From NCBI GenBank assembly GCA_050015355.1, contig JBEKBO010000003.1:1-64000 (forward strand): a stretch of 64,000 nucleotides of DNA. Direction: 5' to 3'. This document shows positions 8,070 through 16,854 of this stretch, in pieces. The first letter of the stretch is position 1; the number at the start of each line of letters is the position of its first letter. Source of the stretch: CAWBRT01 sp050015355 (GTDB taxonomy: Bacteria > Acidobacteriota > Terriglobia > Terriglobales > Acidobacteriaceae). The notes beneath the pieces are model-generated. The model worked only from the letters and a program-made list of their open reading frames with translations. It was not told the DNA's origin and did no database searches. A program made the position numbers and the translations under genes.

Positions 8070-8980
8070 CTTGTCCTCTTCTCGAAGTTGGACCGACTTG
8101 CCTTACGAGGCCGCGACGCGCTCCGTAGAGAGAGCCAGCCGAGTTTACTCCAGATTGCAAACCACTCCTGAACCTTGCCTGCGCAATCCGCGTCCTCGCC
8201 GGCTCGATCCGCGAGCGCGCTCTCGATGGCATCGCCGATCGAGAGTCCGCGATGCAATCCGGTTAACACAGCGAACTCGCCCGGCTCCAGCCGCCTGTAG
8301 TGGACGCTGAACTCGGCGCGATGGACAGCGAGGAATATTTCTTCCGGCCCGCCGAAGCACAGCAGCCAGTTCACCCGCAACCTGTTGTTGAGCGCGGCGA
8401 CATCGCGCGACGAGCCTTTCAGCGCCAGCAGAATGTCATCGACCGCATAGTGCGGCCTCAGCAGGCGGATGTACGGTTGCAGCGCCAATTTCGCATCGCC
8501 GTTCAGCCCCGCGATCTGGGCCGGCGTCAGCGGCTGCCGTTCCGCGGAGTCGAAAGCTTCGATGTGAGACCATTCGAGCCGCACCATGTCGAGAGCCAAA
8601 TCGCGGTGGGGCTCGGTGAACTCGGCATGTGCCTCGAGCCACGGGAGCAATCGCGAGCCGAGGTTGCGCATCGTAAATGACTGCGACGGGCAATCCGTCA
8701 AATACTTTCGCGCCAGGCGGTCGAACTGTTTTTGTCCAATCACGGCGCGCAGTCCTGGAAAATCTTCCGCGAACGAATCCAGTATCCGGAACCAGTATTG
8801 CCGGTTGTAGATCTCCAGCCGCTCGAAGCCGGTGAGCCGGCTGTTGGGCTTGATGAACGCGGACGCCTCCGTCATCATCGACCGTCCATCGCCGGTCGTG
8901 CGCCGCATGCCTTCCGTCGCCGTCAACGGTTGCATCACGGCCTTGGCTATCCTTCGCTGCAACTCAAGCAGTGAGTTCAT
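8066..8980 (-). CDS. DUF2063 partner protein of the MNIO enzyme (BufC/HvfC-like)
   Basis: A 304-residue protein starting MNSLLELQRRIAKAVMQPLT. The N-terminal ~100 residues (through FERLEIYNRQYWFRILDSFAEDFPGLRAVIG) are the DUF2063 'putative DNA-binding' domain, and the rest is a second partner domain. In characterised systems (TglI, HvfC, BufC) this family binds the MNIO enzyme and delivers the precursor peptide, so the DNA-binding name is misleading. The frame is open to 9025, but the ATG at 8980 overlaps the MNIO gene by 17 bp, the arrangement expected for coupled partners. It overlaps the DoxX gene by 4 bp at its end. Confidence 0.9.
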   Translation of the reverse strand: MNSLLELQRRIAKAVMQPLTATEGMRRTTGDGRSMMTEASAFIKPNSRLTGFERLEIYNRQYWFRILDSFAEDFPGLRAVIGQKQFDRLARKYLTDCPSQSFTMRNLGSRLLPWLEAHAEFTEPHRDLALDMVRLEWSHIEAFDSAERQPLTPAQIAGLNGDAKLALQPYIRLLRPHYAVDDILLALKGSSRDVAALNNRLRVNWLLCFGGPEEIFLAVHRAEFSVHYRRLEPGEFAVLTGLHRGLSIGDAIESALADRAGEDADCAGKVQEWFAIWSKLGWLSLRSASRPRKASRSNFEKRTR

Positions 8981-9860
8981 GTGCGTATGCCTCCGTGGGC
9001 ATGCCACGCGCGCCTTCCCCGGCAAATTGTTGCAGATATTTTTTCGCCTTCAGGGCCTCGGCGTGCACTTCCTCGAACGAAGGGATCTTGTCATCCCACT
9101 CCAGCAGTGTCGCGGTTGGGCCGCATCGCTTGATGGCAGCCGCATACAACTCCCAAACCGGATCGATCACCGCGTGGTCGTGCGTGTCGAGTATGTACTT
9201 CCGATAGCGCGAATGGCCCGCGATGTGGATTTGAGCGACGCGCTCGGCGGGCACATTGTCGACGTATTCGTGCGGATCAAAGCCGTGATTGAAGGAAGAA
9301 ACGTAAATGTTGTTCACGTCCAGCAGAATGCCGCAGTCGGCGCGCTCCACGACCTCCGACAGAAACTCCCATTCCGACATTTCCGAGTCGTGGAAATCGG
9401 CATAGCTGCTTACGTTTTCGACCGCGACCGGAATCTCGACAAAGTCCTGCACCTGCCGAACCTTCTTCGCAATCGATTTCACCGCTTCCCACGTGTACGG
9501 CATTGGCAGCAGGTCGTGCGTGTAACGGCCGTCCACACTTCCCCAGCATAGGTGATCGGTCAGCCACGGAGTCTTGGTTCTGCGGACCAGCGCTTTCAGC
9601 CTCTTCAAGTGTTCGCGATTCAGCGGGCCGGTCGATCCGAAGTACATCGAGACGCCATGCTGCACAACCCGGTACTGTTCGAGGATGCAGTCCAGAATGG
9701 CCAGCGGCCGGCCACCGTCAATCATGTAGTTCTCGGAGATGATTTCGAACCAGTCGACGACCGGCTTGCGAGTCAGAATGTGCTCGTAATGCGGAATCCG
9801 GAGCCCAATACCGATGCCGTAGTCGGTGTGTCCGTTGAAGCGATTTGCTGGCATCGCCAT
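8964..9860 (-). CDS. MNIO (DUF692) multinuclear iron peptide-modifying enzyme, BufB/HvfB-like
   Basis: A 298-residue TIM-barrel enzyme of the MNIO family (formerly UPF0276/DUF692), which uses two or three iron ions to modify Cys or Asp residues in ribosomal peptides. The expected metal-site blocks are all present: His 68 (VVQHGVSMYFGS), DHLCW at 102-106, E149-N150 (VENVSSY), D181 with N183-N184 (LLDVNNIYVSSFNHG), H212 and H216 (IHIAGH), D225 to H229 (DTHDH) and E254 (LLEWDDKIP). It follows a Cys-rich precursor gene and overlaps its DUF2063 partner, so its likely job is converting precursor cysteines to thiooxazole or related copper-binding groups. This activity is inferred from BufB/HvfB. Confidence 0.93.
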   Translation of the reverse strand: MAMPANRFNGHTDYGIGIGLRIPHYEHILTRKPVVDWFEIISENYMIDGGRPLAILDCILEQYRVVQHGVSMYFGSTGPLNREHLKRLKALVRRTKTPWLTDHLCWGSVDGRYTHDLLPMPYTWEAVKSIAKKVRQVQDFVEIPVAVENVSSYADFHDSEMSEWEFLSEVVERADCGILLDVNNIYVSSFNHGFDPHEYVDNVPAERVAQIHIAGHSRYRKYILDTHDHAVIDPVWELYAAAIKRCGPTATLLEWDDKIPSFEEVHAEALKAKKYLQQFAGEGARGMPTEAYAHELTA

Positions 9861-10072
9861 TCCCCTGAAAAGATTTCGTTAACGCCAAGCCGCTGGAGCG
9901 GTCCTGAGGAGGGTGTCCCGGAACCTTCGTGGGATCACCCAGAGCCAGCGACGGACACATCACGCCGCGTGCGCCTCCTAAATCCACTCAGGCGGCCACA
10001 ATTGTATGATGCGGGAGGCGGCATGGCAGACGCAGCGAGGGACCGGATGCGCCGGCCCCTCTGCCCTGGCGC

Positions 10073-10369
10073 CTACGACAGCATCTTCTTCGAGCCGTCA
10101 GTGGCGCAGCCGCCCTTGCCTTTGCAGGAGTTCTTGCCCTTGCAGCCGTTGTCACCGCTCTTACAGCCGCCCTGGCCTTTACAGTCGTTCTTGCCTTTAC
10201 AACCGTGTTTGCTGGTGTCGTCGAGTGCCGCCTTTGCCAGCTTCACAGTGGCAGCGCCCACGTTTTTCTCGGGAGAAGTCTGGGATGTATTGGTGGTAGT
10301 TGCGCTGGCTCCGCCGAGAAGTCCGGAAATCGCAGCTGTAAGAACAAGGGTTTTCATCGATTTGGTCAT
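10073..10369 (-). CDS. Bufferin-type Cys-rich RiPP precursor (BufA2-like)
   Basis: A 98-residue precursor. Residues 1-23 form a Sec signal peptide (MKTLVLTAAISGLLGGASA), followed by a polar linker. The core has six cysteines at 57, 63, 69, 76, 82 and 88, arranged as two near-identical blocks CKGKN(D/S)CKG(Q/K)GGC with exact six-residue spacing. Such Lys-Gly-Cys repeats next to an MNIO gene match the BufA2 family of exported copper-binding peptides. Longer frames reach 10486 but would run through the regulatory palindrome; the ATG at 10369 fits the signal peptide. The MNIO gene is 212 bp downstream. The modified product would act in the periplasm as a copper buffer; the metal is inferred, not shown. 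Confidence 0.85.
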   Translation of the reverse strand: MTKSMKTLVLTAAISGLLGGASATTTNTSQTSPEKNVGAATVKLAKAALDDTSKHGCKGKNDCKGQGGCKSGDNGCKGKNSCKGKGGCATDGSKKMLS

Positions 10370-10469
10370 CAAAGTTCTCCTTTGGGTTGGCTGTGCCGGT
10401 CTCCTCGACCGAACTGCCTCACAAGGATGCGGTTTCTCAGTACCGGGAGGGCCGCATAGGTTCCTCGTG

Positions 10470-10486
10470 TTGAAAATCATTTTCAA
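10470..10486. promoter_or_regulatory. Fur-like box upstream of the bufferin operon
   Basis: TTGAAAATCATTTTCAA is a perfect 17-bp palindrome about centre C10478. It lies 100 bp before the precursor start and resembles the Fur consensus half site (TGAxAAT-TxATTxTCA). A near-identical palindrome covers the start of feoA at 16855-16869, which supports a Fur-family operator. Confidence 0.7.
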
Positions 10487-10569
10487 TTAAAGTACGGAGA
10501 AACCGCACGGCCGGATGGTGTCATTTAGGTGGTAGGAGTCGAATACACAGCCAGAGCAGTCCAACCAAG

Positions 10570-10680
10570 CTGCTGAAAAAACCTTTTGTGTACGAGCCGC
10601 TCGAAATAAGCCGCCGGATTTCCAGTTGGCGCGTCCTGGTTCGCTTGCAATTCTGTCACTTTGACGGGGTATTTCAGCAG
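10570..10680. repeat. 111-bp repeat with CTGCTGAAA terminal inverted repeats
   Basis: CTGCTGAAA at 10570-10578 pairs with TTTCAGCAG at 10672-10680. The ends match those of the larger elements at 26047 (variant), 45857 and 63074. It fills most of the spacer between the bufferin promoter and the kinase gene. Confidence 0.5.
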
Positions 10681-10742
10681 TTCGGAATTCTATGGGAATA
10701 TTGAGAAGCTCCCGGTTGGAGCGCCGAATCGCCTCCCGGGCG

Positions 10743-12881
10743 CTACCGCCGGACGTTGCAGAGGCGCATGGCGGAGTCCACCAATTCGCTCATGCTGAAG
10801 GGCTTGGAAATAAACAGCGAAGCGTCCGCTTCAGTCGCGCGCCGCACTCGTTCTTCGTCGCCATAGCCGGATATAAGGATCGTCTGGATCGAGGGATTGT
10901 GCGTTTTCAGCAGTTCGACAAGCTCGGTGCCTTTCATGCCAGCCATGACAACGTCAGCAATCACCAGGGTTGGCTTTATCTTGATGGCAGTCTCCCACGC
11001 CTCCTGTGAAGATGCTGAGGCGTGAACGCGAAAACCTTCACGGCGCAGTGCCTCTACAATCGAATTCCGCACCATCTCCTCGTCTTCCACCACCAGCACA
11101 GAGCACGGCTCGGGAGCCAGCGCCAGCTCGACGCGGTTGACCTTCTGAGGGGAGCCGGCCACAGGCTGTTGGGTGCGCGGAAAGCAGACGAAAAAGGTGG
11201 CGCCCACGCCAACCGCACTATCGAAGTTGATGAATCCGCCGCTCTGGATAACGATGCCGTACACGGTTGACAGGCCCAACCCGGTTCCTTTGCCCGTCTC
11301 TTTGGTTGTGAAGAAAGGTTCAAAAATACGATTTTGCGTAACCTCGTCCATCCCGGTTCCGGTATCGCGGACAATCAAGCGAACGTAGCTCCCGGCAGGG
11401 ACCTGGCCACTGGCGGCTTCAGACTCCGCAGTCACTTCGAAGTTCTCAGTGGAGATTTCGAGCAGGCCGCCATCGGGCATTGCGTCACGGGAATTCAACG
11501 CAAGATTCAGGATCACCTGCGTGATCTGAACCGGATCAGCCTTGATGTTGCCGAGATCGGGGTGGAGGTCGAGGTGCAGCTTAATGTCTTCCTGGAGCAG
11601 ATGATTCAACAGCGTCACCGCATCGCGAATCACTTCGTTCAGACTCAACACTTCCGGCCGCATTAATTGCCGCCGGCTGAAGGCGAGAAGCTGCCGGATG
11701 ACCCCCGCTCCCTTCTGGGCCGCGTCGACCGACTCCTTGATCCTGGCGTCCTTGAACTCGGGATCATTGCTGGTCAGCGCCAGGTGCGAGGCGAGAGTCA
11801 CCACTTGCAGAACATTGTTCAGGTCGTGCGCAATGCCCCCTGCCAGTTGGCCGACAGCCTCCATTTTTTGCGACTGTCGCAGTTGGTTCTCCAATTCCTC
11901 CAGGCGCGTCACGTCCCTCTTCACCGCAACATATTTCTGGGGCACTCCATGCGCATCGTGAACCGGAGCGATCGTAGCCTCTTCCGTATACAGAGTGCCG
12001 TCCTTACGACGATTGATGAAGCGTCCTTTCCACTCGCCTCCGGACTTCAACGTCCGCCAAAGCTCGGCGTAGAACTCTTTCGGCTGCCGGCCGGACTGAA
12101 GCACCCGGGGATTCTTCCCATAAACTTCCGCTCGCGTGTAACCGGTCAGCTTTTCAAAGTGCGGATTGACGTATTCAATCGATCCGCGAAGATCCGTAAT
12201 CACGATGCTGTCGCTCGTGCTTTCAACCGCCCGTGCCAGCAACAGTACCTGCTGTTCGTGTCGCTGCGCGTCGTCAAGCAGTTCCCGCAGCGCCTGTTCG
12301 CTGCACTCCAGCGACTTCAGCGCCTCCTGCTCCAGCGTCACGTCCTGCACAATGACCATGGTGCCGGCCGGCTTATTCTCGCCGCCAAAGGAGGAAATCG
12401 CCGCCTTCCCCCATCGGACTTCCCCATCCTTGCCGTGATACTCCCGAATCCGCGACACTTGCTCCTCGCCGGCGTCGTCGGGCTTATGGGAGTGAAGCAG
12501 GTTTGCATAAGGAATTCCCAACAGCTCTTGTTGCGAGTAACCGAGGAAGTCGGCGAAGGCGCGATTGCACTGCACCACGCACCCCTCGTGATCGAGCATG
12601 CAAACACCGGCATGCGAATTCTCTAAGCACTGGCTTAGGGTGCTCTCAAAGCCCGCGGTGCGCCTCACCGAGCGCCGCCATAAAACCAAAGCCACCGCCG
12701 AGGCGGCAATGACATAACAAACTGATTCGATGAGCTCAAAGACAAGCTCGGGATACCCAAGGGGGCGCCACACCAAACGCTCGATCAGCGTCAAGCCGGC
12801 CGCGCACACTCCCAGCCAAGCAGCAGCGATAAGAATCAGTACCTTATGATTTGCGACGAATTCGGGCCAACTGGGACGCAC
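10743..12881 (-). CDS. Hybrid sensor histidine kinase (2 TM, two PAS, HisKA, HATPase, receiver)
   Basis: A 712-residue membrane-bound hybrid kinase. From the chosen start, two transmembrane helices lie near 12-32 and 46-67, with two PAS domains at about 78-182 and 215-325 and a short helical linker between. The phospho-accepting His 352 is in GGIAHDLNNVLQ. The ATPase domain runs about 445-570 (N box NLALNSRDAM, then DTGTGMD and GKGTGLGLSTVYG), and a receiver domain at about 593-708 has Asp 643 (VIADVVM). The frame is open to 13025, but a GTG at 12881 has a strong GAGGAAGG site and avoids overlapping the divergent chrA remnant. The stimulus is unknown. Confidence 0.9.
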   Translation of the reverse strand: MRPSWPEFVANHKVLILIAAAWLGVCAAGLTLIERLVWRPLGYPELVFELIESVCYVIAASAVALVLWRRSVRRTAGFESTLSQCLENSHAGVCMLDHEGCVVQCNRAFADFLGYSQQELLGIPYANLLHSHKPDDAGEEQVSRIREYHGKDGEVRWGKAAISSFGGENKPAGTMVIVQDVTLEQEALKSLECSEQALRELLDDAQRHEQQVLLLARAVESTSDSIVITDLRGSIEYVNPHFEKLTGYTRAEVYGKNPRVLQSGRQPKEFYAELWRTLKSGGEWKGRFINRRKDGTLYTEEATIAPVHDAHGVPQKYVAVKRDVTRLEELENQLRQSQKMEAVGQLAGGIAHDLNNVLQVVTLASHLALTSNDPEFKDARIKESVDAAQKGAGVIRQLLAFSRRQLMRPEVLSLNEVIRDAVTLLNHLLQEDIKLHLDLHPDLGNIKADPVQITQVILNLALNSRDAMPDGGLLEISTENFEVTAESEAASGQVPAGSYVRLIVRDTGTGMDEVTQNRIFEPFFTTKETGKGTGLGLSTVYGIVIQSGGFINFDSAVGVGATFFVCFPRTQQPVAGSPQKVNRVELALAPEPCSVLVVEDEEMVRNSIVEALRREGFRVHASASSQEAWETAIKIKPTLVIADVVMAGMKGTELVELLKTHNPSIQTILISGYGDEERVRRATEADASLFISKPFSMSELVDSAMRLCNVRR

Positions 12882-12977
12882 TACACCCTTCCTCACAGGA
12901 ACAGGGTAGCTCTTATGGAACTTTTCGTCGAGGGTCTGCACTCGCAACGGCGGAGTGCGATAATCGATTGCGCTCGC

Positions 12978-14058
12978 ATGGGAACGCAAGGAACAATCGC
13001 GGAAGAAGCTGGCTCCCGGCGCCAACGGCTGACGGAATTAGCCCTCCTTTTTCTGAAGCTTGGCACGATCGCATTCGGTGGCCCAGCCGCGCACATCGCC
13101 ATGATGGAGCAGGAGGTCGTGTAGCGCCGGCATTGGCTGACCGAATCGGATTTCCTGGACCGCGTCGGCGCCGCTAATCTCATCCCCGGCCCCAGTTCAA
13201 CCGAGTTGGTGATCCACATCGGCCATCGCCGCGCGGGGTGGCCGGGCCTCATCGTCGCCGGATGCTGCTTCATTCTGCCGGCCGCATTCAGTGTTGGCCT
13301 GCTGGCCTGGATCTATGTTCGTTTCGGCACAATGCCAGTGGCCTCCGGCCTGCTCTACGGCGTCAAACCGGTGGTAATTGCCGTGGTTTTGCAGGCGCTG
13401 TGGAATTTTTCCCGCACTGCGATTCGCAGCCGCTGGCTGGCGCTGGTAGGGGTGATCGCAGCCGCGTTGGCACTGGTGCCGGTGCATCCCCTGCTTGTGC
13501 TGATCGCGGGCGGCGCTTTCGCCGGGATAAGAAACCTGCTCTCTCGCGCGCAGCCCACCCGCAAGTCCGCGGCGGGCGCCATGATCTCGCTTGGCTCTAA
13601 AGCGGCCGGTGGCGTGGCCGTCGCAACCGCCGTCGGGCTTGGCGCCATTTTCACCACCTTCGTAAAAATAGGCTCGGTGCTTTTTGGCAGCGGATACGTG
13701 TTGCTCGCCTTTCTCCGCGCGGAATTTGTCGAACGGCGCGGCTGGCTCACTGCGCAGCAACTGCTCGATGCGGTTGCCGTCGGGCAAATCACGCCCGGAC
13801 CCGTTTTTACTACTGCAACGTTCATCGGATATCTCCTCCATGGTCCGGCCGGAGCCTTCGCCGCCACCGCCGGGATATTCCTTCCCGCCTTCGTTTTCGT
13901 GGCGGTCAGCGCGCCCTTGACCCCACGTCTGCGCCGCTCCGCCTTCGCCGGTGCGGTCCTGGACGGAATCAACGTCGCCTCGCTGGCGCGTGAACTCCGC
14001 CTGGCTGATCCTTGCCTCCGCTGTTCTGGGAATCATTGCCAAGGGCCACATCGCATAG
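12978..14058 (+). pseudogene. chrA: Decayed chromate transporter (ChrA/CHR family)
   Basis: From the ATG at 12978 the frame reads a ChrA N-terminus (LALLFLKLGTIAFGGPAAHIAMMEQEVV). It meets an in-frame TAG at 13122-13124, where relatives have Gln or Arg before RRHWL. The same frame then continues as ChrA (NLIPGPSSTELVIHIG, later GQITPGPVFTTATFIGYLLHG) to GINVASLA near 13985. There about 50-60 codons are missing and the reading shifts: another frame gives NSAWLILASAVLGIIAKG with a stop at 14056-14058, the normal ChrA end. A stop plus a deletion with frameshift means the gene is probably inactive. Confidence 0.82.
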
Positions 14059-14094
14059 CAGTCAGTTCCCGAGTTGCTGTATCCCGCCACACAA

Positions 14095-14330
14095 CGTCAT
14101 TCCGAGCGAGCGGCGCCTTGCCTTGAGAGCACTTAAGCTGTGCTGCCGCAATGCGCTCACGAGCTGTGCGACAAATAGCACATCGCTCTCCTGGTCGCGA
14201 GCCGAGGAATCTTTTGTGTTGCTTCGCCGCGGAAAAATAAAGATCCCTCCACTCCGTTTCACTTCGGTCGGGATGACGCTTCCAAATTTATGTTGCCGGG
14301 CGGCTATACCAATCTGGGAATGATCCTAAG
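14095..14330. repeat. Dispersed repeat, family 2 (GTCATTCCGAGCGAGC type)
   Basis: Begins GTCATTCCGAGCGAGC and contains GAATCTTTTGTGTTGCTTCG and GGTCGGGATGACGC. It ends GGCTATACCAATCTGGGAATGATCCTA. Nearly the same text recurs at 62815-62981 and, inverted, at 19607-19713. It fills the gap between the chrA remnant and the next gene, which otherwise has no gene signal. Confidence 0.7.
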
Positions 14331-14579
14331 AGGCTGCGAAAGGGATCAACATGTCGGGAAATTACAGGACAGGACAACACCGCAGCGCGTCGTTTATTGG
14401 GAGGTCCCGGTTCGCGCCGGGTTTTCTGGGGGAGATAATGCATAGAAAACCGCAACGTGAACCGGAACACCCACAACACAACACCGTAGTCGCCGTCCTA
14501 TGCGTTCTAACCGGGCCTGGACCAGTCAAAACGTAATCACACGAAGCAGCCGAACGCGCCAGGTTCCCGGCGCCGGTGT

Positions 14580-14612
14580 CCCCGACAAGCGCCGATGTTG
14601 CGCTTGTTGGGG
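14580..14612. terminator. Strong hairpin downstream of the 14.6-kb membrane protein gene
   Basis: The 13-bp arms at 14580-14592 (CCCCGACAAGCGC) and 14600-14612 (GCGCTTGTTGGGG) have one mismatch and a 7-base loop. It lies just past the stop of the minus-strand gene. There is no U-tract, so termination is possible but not assured. Confidence 0.4.
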
Positions 14613-14624
14613 TGGAAAGCCGCT

Positions 14625-15161
14625 CTAGGAACTTCGTAACGGATCCGTAGTCCCGTCCGGGCGGCTCAGATGAACAAAATCGACAAAGCCGGACGAAACA
14701 CTTTGATAGCGGTCAACGATCGACGATCCCGCCACGATCAGCCCCGGGAACGCGATCCCCGCCCACAGCTTCATGATCAACAACAACGAACGAATACGCA
14801 GTTGCAAAGCCTGTTCGACCACCGCTCGCGCGGTCGCGGCAACTTCGGGATTCGGGTTGGTTGTCGCCGGGTCCGCCATGGCGATCAGCAGCGCCGCATT
14901 GTGCGCCACCGCCTTGACATAAGCCAAGACCGCGATCTGGCGCTGCCGCTGTACCGCGCGGAACGCGGCTGGCGCGAGCTTCTCGCGCAGGTACCGGGTT
15001 TCGTTTGGGTCGACAAGATTGCGGAATGCGGCGATATCGACAGGCACCAGTTGCCGGCTTAGTTCGTCGTAGGTTTGTGAGGACAGAACACTACGGCGCG
15101 CTATGTAGAACACGAAGACCAGCGCGGCGACAACCCCGGTGATCAGAAAAATCGTGATCAT
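14625..15161 (-). CDS. Hypothetical protein with N-terminal membrane anchor
   Basis: A 178-residue protein not recognised as any named family. A transmembrane helix at residues 2-20 (ITIFLITGVVAALVFVFYIA) is followed by a soluble, Ala- and Arg-rich helical region. A second hydrophobic stretch lies near 130-148 (LLIMKLWAGIAFPGLIVAG). The ATG sits at the start of the hydrophobic segment and codon usage matches neighbours, so the gene is probably real. It is divergent from the hypothetical gene at 15374 across a 212-bp gap. Confidence 0.65.
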   Translation of the reverse strand: MITIFLITGVVAALVFVFYIARRSVLSSQTYDELSRQLVPVDIAAFRNLVDPNETRYLREKLAPAAFRAVQRQRQIAVLAYVKAVAHNAALLIAMADPATTNPNPEVAATARAVVEQALQLRIRSLLLIMKLWAGIAFPGLIVAGSSIVDRYQSVSSGFVDFVHLSRPDGTTDPLRSS

Positions 15162-15373
15162 GAAAACTCCGGCGTGTTCTTCTGGTCAGTAAGCATGGCG
15201 ATGATTGCACAATACAGGTTGAACTTAGCCCACGGCGTCGCCTTGGACCACGCAAAACGATTCCACGTTCTATTTCCAGAACAGGCCCCGTCTTTCGTTT
15301 CGGAAATCGACCGGATCGATGTACTCTTGATACATACGTCGCGTAATGCGGCAGGCGCGGCTGAGGGGGCTGA

Positions 15374-15796
15374 ATGCCACTGTTCAGTGCTTCGGAAGAT
15401 TTTGCCCGGCGCACATTGTCTGGAATACCCGGGCTTTTGTCTCGTCTCGCCTACATCACCAGTCTTCGAGATGAGAAAGGAAACTACCGTCATTGGGGGC
15501 TGGCACGCACCCATGGAACCGCCGCTGCCACGGAAGCCATGTGCCGCGCGCACTTGGAAATGCTGACACAGGTGCTTCGCGCGCCGCTCTCCCAACTCAT
15601 GCGGGAAGTGGAGGCTCCTCAGCAAGTCGAGCTCGGGGCGCCACAGGTTCTGCTCAATAAATCGGCTCCTCTGCGATTGATTGTGCCGGCCGGGGCACAC
15701 GCCGCCACGCTCATCCATGCCAAGGCTACGATTCTCGCGTTGCGCGCGTTGGAAGACGCGAGGAACTGGCTGCAAACCAGTCATCGAGCCGCATAG
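15374..15796 (+). CDS. Conserved-looking hypothetical protein (140 aa)
   Basis: A soluble, mostly helical 140-residue protein starting MPLFSASEDFARRTLSGIPGL. It has an AGGGGG ribosome site about 5 bases before the ATG. It contains a GNYRHWGLARTHG segment and a long C-terminal helix. I recognise the style as an acidobacterial hypothetical family but cannot assign a function. Its last 71 bp overlap the convergent XRE regulator gene, which is unusual but possible since both frames look coding. Confidence 0.6.
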   Translation: MPLFSASEDFARRTLSGIPGLLSRLAYITSLRDEKGNYRHWGLARTHGTAAATEAMCRAHLEMLTQVLRAPLSQLMREVEAPQQVELGAPQVLLNKSAPLRLIVPAGAHAATLIHAKATILALRALEDARNWLQTSHRAA

Positions 15797-16538
15797 CAAT
15801 CCCAACAACCTGTCCCAGGATTTCCGCCTCGTTCGGCTGCTTCAGGGAACGAGGACGCTCCGGCGAGAGCGGATGTGGTTGCAGGATCAGCGAATCGCCA
15901 ACCACCGCGCACCACGAACATACAAACCCTTCGCGCGTCTCGACAAAGTAAACCGGCCGTTCATATTCGGAGCGCCACGTTCCTTCCTGCACTTTGTTGC
16001 GCGACTCGTCGACTTGCACAAAAGTGCCGGGCAGCAGCAGCGGATACATGGTGAGATCCTCGCTGCCGATATATCCATAAACAAAGCGCTCCGGCTGCAG
16101 ATGGGCCAGGTGCGAAAGCGGCACCAACCCCCAGCGCTGGATCATGCGGCCCATGTTCGTCGTGCGCCTGACATCGAAGCCGGGATCGATTTCCGTCGGC
16201 AGATACATCGCCGTTGCGCTTGCCAGTGCCTCCGAAAGGTGCGAACGCGGAGGTTCGATCAGCGACAGGTCGCCGGCTGTCTGGTTGACGTCGATGCCAT
16301 ACCAGGAGAGCAGTTCGCGCACGTCGCGCCGGTAGATGATGCTGAACGAGTACAGCCGGAAGATGCTGGGGATGACCCCTTTGGTCTCAATGTCGGATAG
16401 CCTGCTTAATGGAACACCAAAATCGTCGTTCTGGTGTTTCGCCGCAATCCGTAAACTTGCCGCCTCCACTTCTCGAATGGTGAACCCCAACTGCTCACGA
16501 AGTGCCCGGAGCTTTTGCCCTGCTGTCGTCAACAGCAT
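15726..16538 (-). CDS. XRE-family helix-turn-helix protein with C-terminal sensor-like domain
   Basis: A 270-residue cytosolic protein. Residues about 5-75 form an XRE-type HTH (AGQKLRALREQLGFTIREVE, then VPLSRLSDIETKGVIPSIFRLYSFSIIY). Relatives carry an unusual insertion at this place (IAAKHQNDDFGVP), also seen here. Residues 110-250 form a second domain including GYIGSEDLTMYPLLLPGTFVQVD and VYFVETREGFVCSWC, reminiscent of S24/LexA-like folds, but no Ser-Lys pair can be confirmed. It is probably a regulator of unknown targets. The 3' end overlaps the convergent hypothetical gene. Confidence 0.8.
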   Translation of the reverse strand: MLLTTAGQKLRALREQLGFTIREVEAASLRIAAKHQNDDFGVPLSRLSDIETKGVIPSIFRLYSFSIIYRRDVRELLSWYGIDVNQTAGDLSLIEPPRSHLSEALASATAMYLPTEIDPGFDVRRTTNMGRMIQRWGLVPLSHLAHLQPERFVYGYIGSEDLTMYPLLLPGTFVQVDESRNKVQEGTWRSEYERPVYFVETREGFVCSWCAVVGDSLILQPHPLSPERPRSLKQPNEAEILGQVVGIAMRLDDWFAASSSRLPTRATRES

Positions 16539-16854
16539 GCCCCCTATTGTTGTCCTAAGAACTAAAGCCGGAACCTTAACAAAGTACAGGAAGTCGAAGA
16601 ATATTTACAATCTGCGATCCCGGGCGTATGGAATCCGTAACTCCGAAGTCGCCTTGCCTGAGTGGATCGAGCATCCGTCCGCGAAACGGGAAGATTCAAG
16701 CCGAAAGCCGGAATCCACGGCCCGAAGCACGCGGAAGCTTGCGGTGAACGAGGCTGGCAGAGATCACGGGCGGGGCGATGTGCTCTGGATCACATCTGAG
16801 CGTGATATCTATGGTTGACCCCCGTGCCGCACTGGCTGACAATAGAGTTGGAGT
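16539..16854. other. Spacer between XRE regulator and feoA
   Basis: About 316 bp with no supportable gene. It should hold the promoters of the leftward XRE gene and of feoAB. The frames through it have poor composition and no ribosome site. Confidence 0.5.

Noticed and set aside
8066..8980. DUF2063 protein as a DNA-binding regulator of the bufferin operon
   Set aside because: The historical domain name suggests this, but characterised members are MNIO partner proteins and the gene is overlapped with the MNIO gene.
15158..15808. Minus-strand 216-codon frame across the hypothetical gene region
   Set aside because: It overlaps three better-supported genes and has mixed composition with no family.
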